Assembly (NCBI RefSeq): GCF_003945345.1
Contig: NZ_AP019308.1
Coordinates: 4,419,501-4,483,500 of the forward strand
Source of the DNA: Paenibacillus baekrokdamisoli
GTDB taxonomy: Bacteria > Bacillota > Bacilli > Paenibacillales > Paenibacillaceae
Direction: 5' to 3'
Length of the DNA stretch: 64,000 nt
Numbering within the stretch: position 1 is the first letter of the stretch; the number at the start of each line of letters is the position of its first letter. Shown here one piece after another: positions 36,291 through 44,108 of this stretch. Made by a program: the position numbers and the translations under genes. The notes beneath the pieces were generated by a model. It made no database searches and had not been told where the DNA came from. It was given only the letters and a program-made list of their open reading frames with translations.

Positions 36291-37157
36291 CTAGAGAATC
36301 CGTGTCCGCTCGCGGTATTTCATCGGCTGCTCACCTGTGAATCGCTTGAACCATTTGCAAAAGTAATGAACGCTCCCAAATGCAAGCTTCTCCGCTATAT
36401 CAGTTGAGCTTAAATCTGTTTGCTCGAGCAGACGTTTGGCAGCCTGCAGCTTCTTATCTAGGTGGTAGGCATGTGGCGCCAAGCCTACACGCTCCTTGAA
36501 TAACCGTGATATGTAATCGCTGCTGTATGAGGTCCACTGCTTTAGCCAACTCGGATCGTAGGCTTGCTCTGCCTTCTGCATAAGCTGTTCCTTCACGCTT
36601 TCAACAAGTCGATCTAGCGGAGACACCGCATACGCTTTACTGTGGACCCAGCGGAACAGCAGTGCCACAAGCTGTGTGATTATTCCTCTGAGCAGCATAG
36701 GAGACATCTTATGTTCTCTATTATATTCCTCTACCAGACCTTCGAAGAATGGAAGAGGCCACATGCCGCATTGAATATAAAAGGGGAGTTCCTGATCCGT
36801 TAGCTCGCATGTGAGCAGCTGCTCTTCAGAGACTGCAATAATCGTGCCGCGCAAATCATAGGGCATGTCGCTCAAGTAACCACTCGGGGTAAAATGCAGC
36901 CCATACAGCACAAAAGGCTCCTTCATATCGGCCTGTATGGAGTGAGGCATACCCGGACCGTAGCAGAAGAGACTGCCGGCTTGAGCTCGATAGCGATGGC
37001 TGCCGATGCGAACCATTCCAGCTCCCCGCTGCACGAATAACCACTGATAATCACTAATGATACGCGGGCCAAAATGTTCGCCAGGCTTGCATTCCAGCCG
37101 ATTGGCATAATGTACGATGGGATGAAACTCATCCTTGTCCGGTGTTCCATGCAGCAT
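36291..37157 (-). CDS. AraC family regulator with cupin sensor
   Basis: 288 residues from the ATG at 37157, which has GAAGGAGGATATC upstream; the open frame extends to 37292 without a better start. The N-terminal half is an AraC-type cupin (SDYQWLFVQRGAGMVRIGSH, SLFCYGPGMPHSIQ) and the C-terminal part the double HTH (YSSDYISRLFKERVGLAPHA, STDIAEKLAFGSVHYFCKWF, KRFTGEQPMKYRE). It is transcribed divergently from the PhyH-type dioxygenase gene with 152 bases between, so it most likely controls it in response to a sugar or similar ligand. Confidence 0.88.
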   Translation of the reverse strand: MLHGTPDKDEFHPIVHYANRLECKPGEHFGPRIISDYQWLFVQRGAGMVRIGSHRYRAQAGSLFCYGPGMPHSIQADMKEPFVLYGLHFTPSGYLSDMPYDLRGTIIAVSEEQLLTCELTDQELPFYIQCGMWPLPFFEGLVEEYNREHKMSPMLLRGIITQLVALLFRWVHSKAYAVSPLDRLVESVKEQLMQKAEQAYDPSWLKQWTSYSSDYISRLFKERVGLAPHAYHLDKKLQAAKRLLEQTDLSSTDIAEKLAFGSVHYFCKWFKRFTGEQPMKYRERTRIL

Positions 37158-37208
37158 GCCTGATATCCTCCTTCTTCTGAGGAGCGGTAATGTCATTCTT
37201 CTATGGGT

Positions 37209-37266
37209 AGGATTCATTCCGATAAATGACAATCCTAACGGATACGTTGCAAATACGTGTTGCACT
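37209..37266. promoter_or_regulatory. Candidate operator between araC-like and PhyH genes
   Basis: An inverted repeat AGGATT (37209-37214) / AATCCT (37231-37236) and a direct repeat ACGTTGCA / GTGTTGCA (about 37244-37264) lie between the two starts. Direct repeats of this size are the usual target of AraC-type dimers. Confidence 0.35.
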
Positions 37267-37309
37267 GCCCGTGCTATTCTACAGCTATCCAATAAAGGAG
37301 TTGTTTCTT

Positions 37310-38263
37310 ATGACTGTAAATCATATGCAGGACAATGACAAGCGGCCGATTACCGGAGTATTTGAGGATTCTTCCTCTCTGCTGGAGCATCCCGATCAGC
37401 TGCGTGAGCGTGCTGAGGAGGATGGTTTGTTGTTTTTTCGGGGATTGCTGAGCCGTGATCGCGTAATGGCTTTACGTCTGGATATTATGGAGATTCTGGG
37501 CCGCTCGGGCGTGATGAATAATCAGTTCCCGCTTCAAGCTGGTCTGGCCGATGTGGAGGCTGTCAACCAGTATACAGCCGATGAATTACAATGGAACGGT
37601 GTCGGTGTTACCCGTGACATGTATCTCGCCATTCAGAAGCTGGAATCCTTTCATGCGCTCGCCCACTCGCCCGAGCTTATCTCTATGTATGAGGCGCTGT
37701 TCGGAGCTGCTCCCTTCATCCATCCTCGTCACATTGGACGAATCATGCTCCCGCATCACAGCTCGAAGATTACGCCCTCCCATCAGGATTTTCTGCATAT
37801 CCAAGGCGCTTCTAACACCTGGACCTGCTGGACTCCGCTCGGTGATGTGCCGTATGAGCTTGGCGGACTTGCCATCCTTCGGGGGAGCCACAAAGCCGGG
37901 CTGCTTGGAGTAACTGAAGCGCCAGGGGCAGGCGGACTCGAGAGCATCCTATGCGGGCTCGATTATGAATGGCTATCCATCGACTACGAAGCTGGAGATA
38001 TCGTGACTTTCCACAGCCATACGGTTCACAAGTCTATGCCGAACCAGCTTCCTGGACGCATTCGGGTATCCTGCGATTACCGTTACCAACCGGAACAGGA
38101 AGATATTGAAGCCGCCTCTCTCCTTCCACATGGCCCTTATACATGGGAGGAGTTATATGAAGACTGGCAGCGAGGAGATCTCCAGTATTATTGGAAGTCG
38201 CGCAAGCTTGCCTTAAGCTCCTTTGATGAGAGCATTCGCTGGCAGAAGGATAAGATCTGTTAA
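37310..38263 (+). CDS. Phytanoyl-CoA dioxygenase (PhyH)-family Fe(II)/2-oxoglutarate enzyme
   Basis: 317 residues from the ATG at 37310 with AAAGGAG upstream. Iron ligands are readable: SHQDFLHIQGA (His-x-Asp) near residue 163 and TFHSHTVHKSMPN (distal His) near 240, with RIRVSCDYRYQP carrying the 2-oxoglutarate-binding arginine. The substrate is unknown; related bacterial enzymes hydroxylate small molecules. The divergent AraC regulator suggests an inducible catabolic role. Confidence 0.85.
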   Translation: MTVNHMQDNDKRPITGVFEDSSSLLEHPDQLRERAEEDGLLFFRGLLSRDRVMALRLDIMEILGRSGVMNNQFPLQAGLADVEAVNQYTADELQWNGVGVTRDMYLAIQKLESFHALAHSPELISMYEALFGAAPFIHPRHIGRIMLPHHSSKITPSHQDFLHIQGASNTWTCWTPLGDVPYELGGLAILRGSHKAGLLGVTEAPGAGGLESILCGLDYEWLSIDYEAGDIVTFHSHTVHKSMPNQLPGRIRVSCDYRYQPEQEDIEAASLLPHGPYTWEELYEDWQRGDLQYYWKSRKLALSSFDESIRWQKDKIC

Positions 38264-38389
38264 GTATTGAGCCAATGGATAATGAGAGCTCAATAATAGG
38301 GACCGCCAAGAGGGGGCCACACATTACGCTCCCTCGGTATGATTTAGTTTTCTCACGAATGCTCGCTTATTCGCAGGATTTTGCCCATA

Positions 38390-39805
38390 TTACTTAGGTA
38401 AGTGAATATCAATCGTTGTTCCTTGTCCAATTAGACTATTCACTTTTATCTCTCCATCATGCGCCTGAATAATATCATGCGCAATAGCCATGCCAAGTCC
38501 GGAACCCTTATGCAGCTCTCCCGTATTTGTCCCCCGATAATACCGATCAAAGATTCTTTGGAGCTCCTCGTGTTTAATTCCTTTGCCATTATCCGCTATT
38601 CTGATATGGGTACGCTGACCTTTCTCAACGCTCACTTTTATACGGACATCATCATCATTATGGACAATGGAATTGTAGATCAAGTTACTGATCGCTCTAC
38701 GAATCAAAATTTCATCGATGTCTAATTTAATGATCTCATCGCTAAACTGAAATTCAATATTTCGATTGGAATATTTGGCATCATTCAGAGTATCAATGAC
38801 GACATTCCTCAAAAGAGTCACAATGTTTATATTCTTTTTATTTAAGGTTAGTTCTTTATTTTTTAATCGAGCAGACAAATTTAAATCTTCAATCACTTCT
38901 TTCAAATACAGTGACTTTCGTTCGATAATTTCCGCATATTCTCTCATTTCCTCAAGTGAAAAATGATATTCGGCATCTTTCATCATTTCCGCATAGCCTT
39001 GGATAGAGGCTAATGGTGTTTTAATATCATGTGAGATATTCCCGATCCATTCATCTTTCATCATATCTAATTTTTTTCTTTCGTTTTCGTTTGCTTTTAG
39101 CTCATAGGATAAATAATTTACATTATTAAAAACATCTTTATAAATCCCTTTAGGATCATAGTTTATATGATATTCTTTGTTAGCCAACCTTTTGATCCCA
39201 TCAATTAACGAATTTAGTGGTTGCGTTAGCCTTTTACTGAATAAATATCCAATGAACAGAGCAATCAAACCATCTATGCATATGACAAGGATACTTCCTA
39301 CTTTTAACAGACGCACAATATCCCGCATGTCATATGACAATACTTGTCTTTGAAAAAAACGATTCTCAAATCCCATAAAGTAACTATAATATTTGTTTTC
39401 TACTTTTTTCCCACTAATAAAGACTGTTGTGACTCCGTTTATTTCTTTATATTTGTACATTTGGATAATATCTAAGGGCGTATACTTTTCTTTTACGCCT
39501 TCAGGTACTCGATAACCGTAGATCTGTTTGCCATCTTCGTCTAATATTTGGATCCATGCTTTATTATGGACGAGCTCCTCTTTGCCCTTGTTAGTAATGG
39601 CCACCTGATGATTGGAGATCATAACTTGATCCTGAAAACGTCTGGTAATGGCTTCGGCAGAGGTTTCTTTACTAAGAAAAATGGGTCCCTCTAAAACAGA
39701 TTGGGCTATAACTAATCCTACTAGGAGAAGGATGTTTATAATAACAACTAAAATGACAATCAGAACGATTGCTACCAGAAACCTCCCAGTCAACCTCCAT
39801 TTCAT
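38390..39805 (-). CDS. Sensor histidine kinase of the Bce/Yxd-like locus
   Basis: 471 residues. First membrane helix at 8-35, an extracytoplasmic domain of about 130 residues, second helix near 172-192, HAMP, then WIGNISHDIKTPLASIQGYA (phospho-His) and ATP-binding boxes (NLIYNSIVHNDDDVR, IADNGKGIKHEELQRIFDRY, GSGLGMAIAHDIIQAHDGEI). It is not the short intramembrane-sensing BceS type but has a real outer sensor domain. It starts 3 bases after the response regulator gene's stop. Confidence 0.88.
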   Translation of the reverse strand: MKWRLTGRFLVAIVLIVILVVIINILLLVGLVIAQSVLEGPIFLSKETSAEAITRRFQDQVMISNHQVAITNKGKEELVHNKAWIQILDEDGKQIYGYRVPEGVKEKYTPLDIIQMYKYKEINGVTTVFISGKKVENKYYSYFMGFENRFFQRQVLSYDMRDIVRLLKVGSILVICIDGLIALFIGYLFSKRLTQPLNSLIDGIKRLANKEYHINYDPKGIYKDVFNNVNYLSYELKANENERKKLDMMKDEWIGNISHDIKTPLASIQGYAEMMKDAEYHFSLEEMREYAEIIERKSLYLKEVIEDLNLSARLKNKELTLNKKNINIVTLLRNVVIDTLNDAKYSNRNIEFQFSDEIIKLDIDEILIRRAISNLIYNSIVHNDDDVRIKVSVEKGQRTHIRIADNGKGIKHEELQRIFDRYYRGTNTGELHKGSGLGMAIAHDIIQAHDGEIKVNSLIGQGTTIDIHLPK

Positions 39806-39808
39806 AGG

Positions 39809-40516
39809 CTATTCATCCTTTACCACAAGCTTATATCCCAATCCTTTCACCGTGATCAGGTATTTTGGATTAGAAGGCTCTTCCTCTATTTTCTCACGTA
39901 ATCTTCTGACGTGTACCATCACCGTGTTATCAAAACCAAAGAAATCTTCACCCCAAACCTTATCATAGAGATTTTCTTTGCTGATAATCTGATTGGGGTG
40001 TTTAAGGAAAAGGGTTATTAATCCAAGCTCCTTGGGCTTTAATTCGATCATTTCTCCGTTCTTTCTTAACTCTACTCTTTGTTCATCTAATTCAAAGGGT
40101 CCAATTTTTATGATGGGATCCGCTTTTTCTTCAACCTGCTGATAATCAGCTCTTCTAAGCTGAGCTTTAATTCTATAAGCCACTTCTTTCGGACTAAATG
40201 GCTTTGTTATATAATCGTCACCACCGATAGCGAGACCTAAGATTTTATCAATCTCTTCTGCTTTTGCGGATAGAAACAAGATAGGTACATTTGAAATGCT
40301 TCTAATCTTTTTACATACCTCATAGCCTTCCCCATCTGGAAGCATGATATCTAAAATCACAATATCCGGTTCTATCTCTTGAAATTGACTAAATCCATCC
40401 GCTGCTGTTGCAGCCGTATAAACATTCTCTATGCCTTCCTTGATAAAAACGGTTTTTAACAGCCGTAAAATATCCTCTTCATCGTCGACAATTAAAACCT
40501 TTTTATTTAGCGACAT
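39809..40516 (-). CDS. OmpR-family response regulator of the Bce/Yxd-like locus
   Basis: 235 residues: receiver domain with VDDEEDILRLL, phospho-acceptor in PDIVILDIMLPDGEG near residue 54, and KPFSPKEVAYRI; then a winged-helix DNA-binding domain (ELKPKELGLITLFLKHPNQI, FDNTVMVHVRRLREKIEEEP). Paired with the kinase immediately downstream. The three phased TRAACCTT boxes upstream of the ABC genes are a good candidate for its operator. Confidence 0.9.
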   Translation of the reverse strand: MSLNKKVLIVDDEEDILRLLKTVFIKEGIENVYTAATAADGFSQFQEIEPDIVILDIMLPDGEGYEVCKKIRSISNVPILFLSAKAEEIDKILGLAIGGDDYITKPFSPKEVAYRIKAQLRRADYQQVEEKADPIIKIGPFELDEQRVELRKNGEMIELKPKELGLITLFLKHPNQIISKENLYDKVWGEDFFGFDNTVMVHVRRLREKIEEEPSNPKYLITVKGLGYKLVVKDE

Positions 40517-40547
40517 GGCATAACCTCCCTACTGCTTAGGCTTTCTT

Positions 40548-40916
40548 TCATAATGCGGGCGTTCCTTTTAGCTTTTCTTTGACTTTGTCGGGCAATTCAT
40601 CTGCCTTCACTTCCTGATAGGAGCTTACTCCCTTACTTTTGACGTACAAGCATAGAAAGGCTTCTTTACGCAGTTCTTTGGAAGCTGTAAAGGTGAGCAT
40701 TTTTCCCTGGCCCTTTTTGTCAAAGCCTTGCAAGGTATACTCATAGTACACCATCTTCTGTCCGCTATCTGATTTCTCTTCCATTTTCTTACCGTCATTA
40801 ATCTGAGCATAATACGACTCTGCACCTATTCTGTTAATATTAACATTTTGAATAAAAACTAAAAATCCAATCATAATAGCAATAATTACGGATACAGCTA
40901 TTGTTACTTTTTTCAT
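40548..40916 (-). CDS. YxeA-family exported protein
   Basis: 122 residues: N-terminal membrane segment or signal (MKKVTIAVSVIIAIMIGFLV), then YYAQINDGKK and YYEYTLQGFDKKGQGKMLTF, TASKELRKEAFLCLYV, the pattern of the YxeA/DUF1093 family. In B. subtilis yxeA follows yxdLM. The function is unknown. Its place between the permease and the regulator matches that locus type, so it is probably an accessory factor of the transporter system. Confidence 0.85.
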   Translation of the reverse strand: MKKVTIAVSVIIAIMIGFLVFIQNVNINRIGAESYYAQINDGKKMEEKSDSGQKMVYYEYTLQGFDKKGQGKMLTFTASKELRKEAFLCLYVKSKGVSSYQEVKADELPDKVKEKLKGTPAL

Positions 40917-40942
40917 GGTTCTACTCCTTGATATGATTTATT

Positions 40943-42877
40943 TTATTTCGTCACGATTTTGTAGTAAGCATTTACGGTTAAAAAGTAATAAAAGATATAC
41001 ATACATAAATATACTCCCATACAAATGACAACTGGAATGACTAAGTTCGTTTGCAGCAGCTTGGATAAAGCAGTTAAGGCCACAGCACAATGTACGATCC
41101 CAGCAAGTAACGGAAGAGCGAATATAAATAGGACCTGTTTAGCAATTGATTTTCTCACTTCTTTTTTATTCACACCGATTTTGTATAAAATCTGATACCG
41201 TCCTTTGTCTGAGTTCGCTTCTGTTAATTGTTTAAAGTAAATAATGCTGCCTGTTGCAGCCAGAAAGACGAGCCCCAGGAATCCACCCATGAAAATCATT
41301 AAGCCGGATGACTCCAACCCCGCAGTAAAGTCCATATAGAAGCTTGAGAACGCTGCTTTATTCGGCAAGACCGCTTGGAGCTCTTTTGTTAATTGCTTTG
41401 CCTTATCCTCGTGGGTAATACCATACGCTTCTAGGCTGACCGGGCTTGTTTCTTTTTCTAAACGAGCGAAAAGTTCATCACTGATCACAACAGTTGAATA
41501 CACAGTATGAAGATTCAAAACACTATATTTCTTTAGATCCTTGAATGTAATGTTCTCCCCGCCGCTATTCGCTTTTAAGAGTATTGTTGCACCTACATAT
41601 TTGGGTGACATGCCTTCCATGTATACTGGATCTAATGCAGCAGCTTCATTGGCATTTAAAGAAAGTACATCGTCTCTTCCCTGTAATTTTACCAATTGAT
41701 TAAAATCCCGGTTTGAAATAAGCGTGTATGTCTGTTCGGTACTTGCATATGCATTGTTCAGATTTGTTGCATCAGCATCCATTTGAATAACTGTAATGGT
41801 ATTATGATAGATAACCTTGTGATTCTGATTGTGCGAAATGATATCCTCTGCCTGTTTGGTTAAGCTGCTACCTGTAGCCATAAACATCATGCTGTTTGGA
41901 TTAACCTTCTCAACTGTACTTCTATTGTTGTAATACAAGCTGTACGCCGTTCCAACAGCCGTTAGTGTTGTGGCACTAAGCACGGCAATGATGGTTAACG
42001 TACGAGCATTTCCTTTAATACGATATAGAAGCTGGGATGTACCGATTAAGTTAATCCCTTTCCAATAGCTGTTTTTATTTTTTCTTGAAATTTTCAATAG
42101 AGTAACGGTTAATGCACTAAATAAAACATACGTACCGAGAATAACGGTTATTAAGATGATGAGTGGCGTTAGCATAAAACCTAGGGATTTCCAAATCATT
42201 GACTCCATAAAGTTTTGCAGCGCAAGCCAGTAACCGATACCTATTAAAACAACGGATAATAAAGCAATGATAAAAGATGTCTTTGGTTCTTGTTCGCTTT
42301 CTTGATCAGCGTGAAATAATTCAATTAATTTAAAGCGATAAATTAACCGATAGCCTTGAAACGAAGTAATTAACGTAATGATGGAGAAGATGATGATCGT
42401 GTTTATGATGGCTTCAGATGAAACAGAGAAATTCACGATGGCATCATAACCCATGACCTTCATTAATAACGACACAAAGAACTTAGATAACAACGAGCCA
42501 AGAGCAATCCCTATAATGAGCGCCAGAATTCCCATAATAAAGTTCTCATAAAAAAGCATTCGGCCTATTTGCTTCTTACGCAACCCTAGTAATGAATAAA
42601 GCCCGACCTCTTTTTTACGTTTCCGAGTAAAGAAAGAGTTAGAATACCAGATAAAGATGGCCACGAAGATCATTAACACGATCGCCGCTCCGCTAAATAC
42701 CGAGCTGATTTTGGGTGATGCGTCAGAAGCAGATTGAATGGTATGATCATATTTTAATGAAACGAATGTGAAGTAAATAATGATGCTAAAAATCATTGAT
42801 GCAAAATATAAGAAATAGTTGGTGAAATTGTTCCTGATATTTTTTCTGGCAATACTAAAGAGTGTCATTATGCCCAC
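40943..42877 (-). CDS. Bce-type ABC transporter permease
   Basis: 644 residues with about ten membrane segments and one large extracytoplasmic loop (near 290-520), the layout of BceB/YxdM permeases, which protect against or sense peptide antibiotics. Segments such as FTRKRKKEVGLYSLLGLRKK near 85 and NSDKGRYQILYKIGVNKKEV near 555 are the coupling regions. It overlaps the ATPase gene by 23 bases. Confidence 0.9.
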   Translation of the reverse strand: MGIMTLFSIARKNIRNNFTNYFLYFASMIFSIIIYFTFVSLKYDHTIQSASDASPKISSVFSGAAIVLMIFVAIFIWYSNSFFTRKRKKEVGLYSLLGLRKKQIGRMLFYENFIMGILALIIGIALGSLLSKFFVSLLMKVMGYDAIVNFSVSSEAIINTIIIFSIITLITSFQGYRLIYRFKLIELFHADQESEQEPKTSFIIALLSVVLIGIGYWLALQNFMESMIWKSLGFMLTPLIILITVILGTYVLFSALTVTLLKISRKNKNSYWKGINLIGTSQLLYRIKGNARTLTIIAVLSATTLTAVGTAYSLYYNNRSTVEKVNPNSMMFMATGSSLTKQAEDIISHNQNHKVIYHNTITVIQMDADATNLNNAYASTEQTYTLISNRDFNQLVKLQGRDDVLSLNANEAAALDPVYMEGMSPKYVGATILLKANSGGENITFKDLKKYSVLNLHTVYSTVVISDELFARLEKETSPVSLEAYGITHEDKAKQLTKELQAVLPNKAAFSSFYMDFTAGLESSGLMIFMGGFLGLVFLAATGSIIYFKQLTEANSDKGRYQILYKIGVNKKEVRKSIAKQVLFIFALPLLAGIVHCAVALTALSKLLQTNLVIPVVICMGVYLCMYIFYYFLTVNAYYKIVTK

Positions 42878-43622
42878 CCCCTAGTGAAGCGAGGATCTCT
42901 AATATCTGTTGGAAAAATCCCTTGCGTGACTGTTTCTCTTTATGAAGCTCTGTAAAGAGTTGACCATCATTAATGAAGATAACCCGCTTACAGTAACTTG
43001 CCGCATACGCATCGTGAGTGACCATCATAATGGTCGATTTGTTGTTTTCATTTAGTGTGCTTAAGCTCTCCAGCAAGCTTGTTGCTGATTTTGAATCGAG
43101 CGCACCCGTCGGCTCGTCCGTCAGAATCAGGCTTGGATTTGCGACAATGGCGCGGGATGCCGCTGCTCGCTGTTTTTGGCCTCCAGAGATATGGTAGGGG
43201 TATTTATCTAAAATTCCCCGAATACCAAAAGTATCCGCAATCTCATTGACCCGCTGTTCGATTTTTGTTGCCGGCACCTTTGACAAGGCAAGCGGAAGCA
43301 AAATATTTTCTTTTACCGTTAAAGTATCAAGTAAATTATAGTCCTGAAAAATAAACCCCAGCTTATTCCGGCGAAAGTCCGATAATTGTTCCTCCTTCAT
43401 TTTGACGATATTTTGACCAGCGATAATGATATCGCCTGACGATGGTGTATCAATTGTTGAAAAAATATTTAGCAACGTTGTCTTGCCGGCTCCGGATGGT
43501 CCCATGATACCGACAAATTCGCCTTCTTGAATCTCGAGATTGATGTCTTGTAAGGCTGTATACACATTTCCTTTCGTACCAAACTTTTTTTGCACATTTT
43601 TTGCTTGTAAGATTGTTTCCAT
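42855..43622 (-). CDS. Bce-type ABC transporter ATP-binding protein
   Basis: 255 residues: Walker A MGPSGAGKTTLLNIFSTIDT, Q-loop FIFQDYNLLDTL, signature ISGGQKQRAAASRAIV, Walker B PSLILTDEPTGALDSKSATS and MMVTHDAYAASYCKRV. This is the MacB/BceA class of ATPase. First gene of the operon ATPase, permease, YxeA, response regulator, kinase, all minus strand; the promoter with phased repeats lies just upstream. Confidence 0.93.
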   Translation of the reverse strand: METILQAKNVQKKFGTKGNVYTALQDINLEIQEGEFVGIMGPSGAGKTTLLNIFSTIDTPSSGDIIIAGQNIVKMKEEQLSDFRRNKLGFIFQDYNLLDTLTVKENILLPLALSKVPATKIEQRVNEIADTFGIRGILDKYPYHISGGQKQRAAASRAIVANPSLILTDEPTGALDSKSATSLLESLSTLNENNKSTIMMVTHDAYAASYCKRVIFINDGQLFTELHKEKQSRKGFFQQILEILASLGGGHNDTL

Positions 43623-43654
43623 GTTGATACCCCCATAAGTTTCCTATAGAAGTT

Positions 43655-43706
43655 ATTGTAACTCTTGAACCTTACACCATTCTGATTTAAACCTTTCATA
43701 AACCTT
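43655..43706 (-). promoter_or_regulatory. Response-regulator operator and promoter of the Bce-type operon
   Basis: On the plus strand TGAACCTT at 43666-43673 and TAAACCTT at 43688-43695 and 43699-43706: spacings of 22 and 11 bases, one or two helix turns, as expected for tandem sites of OmpR/PhoB-type regulators. A -10 like TACAAT (minus, 43660-43655) follows, with no good -35, as at activated promoters. The neighbouring regulator at 39809 is the likely protein. Confidence 0.55.
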
Positions 43707-43749
43707 AAAAAAAGCAGCAAATCCACAAGTAGGATTTGCTGCTTTTTTT
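43707..43749. terminator. Strong bidirectional terminator
   Basis: 18-base arms (43707-43724 and 43732-43749) rich in A/T at the outside so that T runs occur on both strands. It isolates the Bce-type operon promoter from whatever is transcribed further upstream. Confidence 0.88.
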
Positions 43750-43950
43750 GATTTAACCAATCTGTAAAATAGATTGTGTAAACTCCCAAACCTGCACAGG
43801 ATGCTCAAAATGCCCTGAAGGCAGGTTAGTCATGCCCGTATGCTCGCATAGAAGACTCTCAGATCCGCATACTAAGGGATAAACTGCTGGAAGCCTGACC
43901 CGCAGGGCCGGGGCCAATCTTCCTCAGTAATTGCCTTGGAGGTGGCGGGA
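43750..43950 (+). other. Possible structured leader before a small membrane protein gene
   Basis: About 200 non-coding bases with several GC-rich self-complementary stretches (GCCCTGAAGGC, CAGGGCCGGGGCC). No known riboswitch consensus was recognised. It precedes the small gene at 43951 on the same strand. Confidence 0.3.
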
Positions 43951-44070
43951 ATGTCAGCATTGCTCCACTGGATAACCAATCATTGGTTAACCTTAGTGCT
44001 TATTATTGGGATCGCTTCAGCAATTACTTACATCAGCATCAAGCACAAATCTCTATTTTATAGAGAATAG
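43951..44070 (+). CDS. Small membrane protein, 39 residues
   Basis: From an ATG with GGAGGTGGCGGG upstream: MSALLHWITNHWLTLVLIIG then IASAITYISIKHKSLFYRE. One membrane helix with a positively charged end, a form seen in small membrane regulators and in type I toxins. I do not recognise the family. A hairpin follows at its stop. It is the only plus-strand gene between the two minus-strand two-component operons. Confidence 0.55.
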   Translation: MSALLHWITNHWLTLVLIIGIASAITYISIKHKSLFYRE

Positions 44071-44091
44071 CCAGCTCGACAAGAGCTGGCT
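44069..44091. terminator. Hairpin between the small gene and the kinase gene
   Basis: AGCCAGCTC (44069-44077) pairs with GAGCTGGCT (44083-44091) between convergent genes. T runs are weak, so it is only a probable terminator. Confidence 0.5.
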
Positions 44092-44108
44092 GCCACGATA
44101 GAAGTCGA

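Noticed and set aside
43750..43950. A known riboswitch class in this leader
   Set aside because: No match to the consensus of the classes I could recall (cobalamin, ydaO, fluoride, M-box, glycine); left as an unassigned structured leader.
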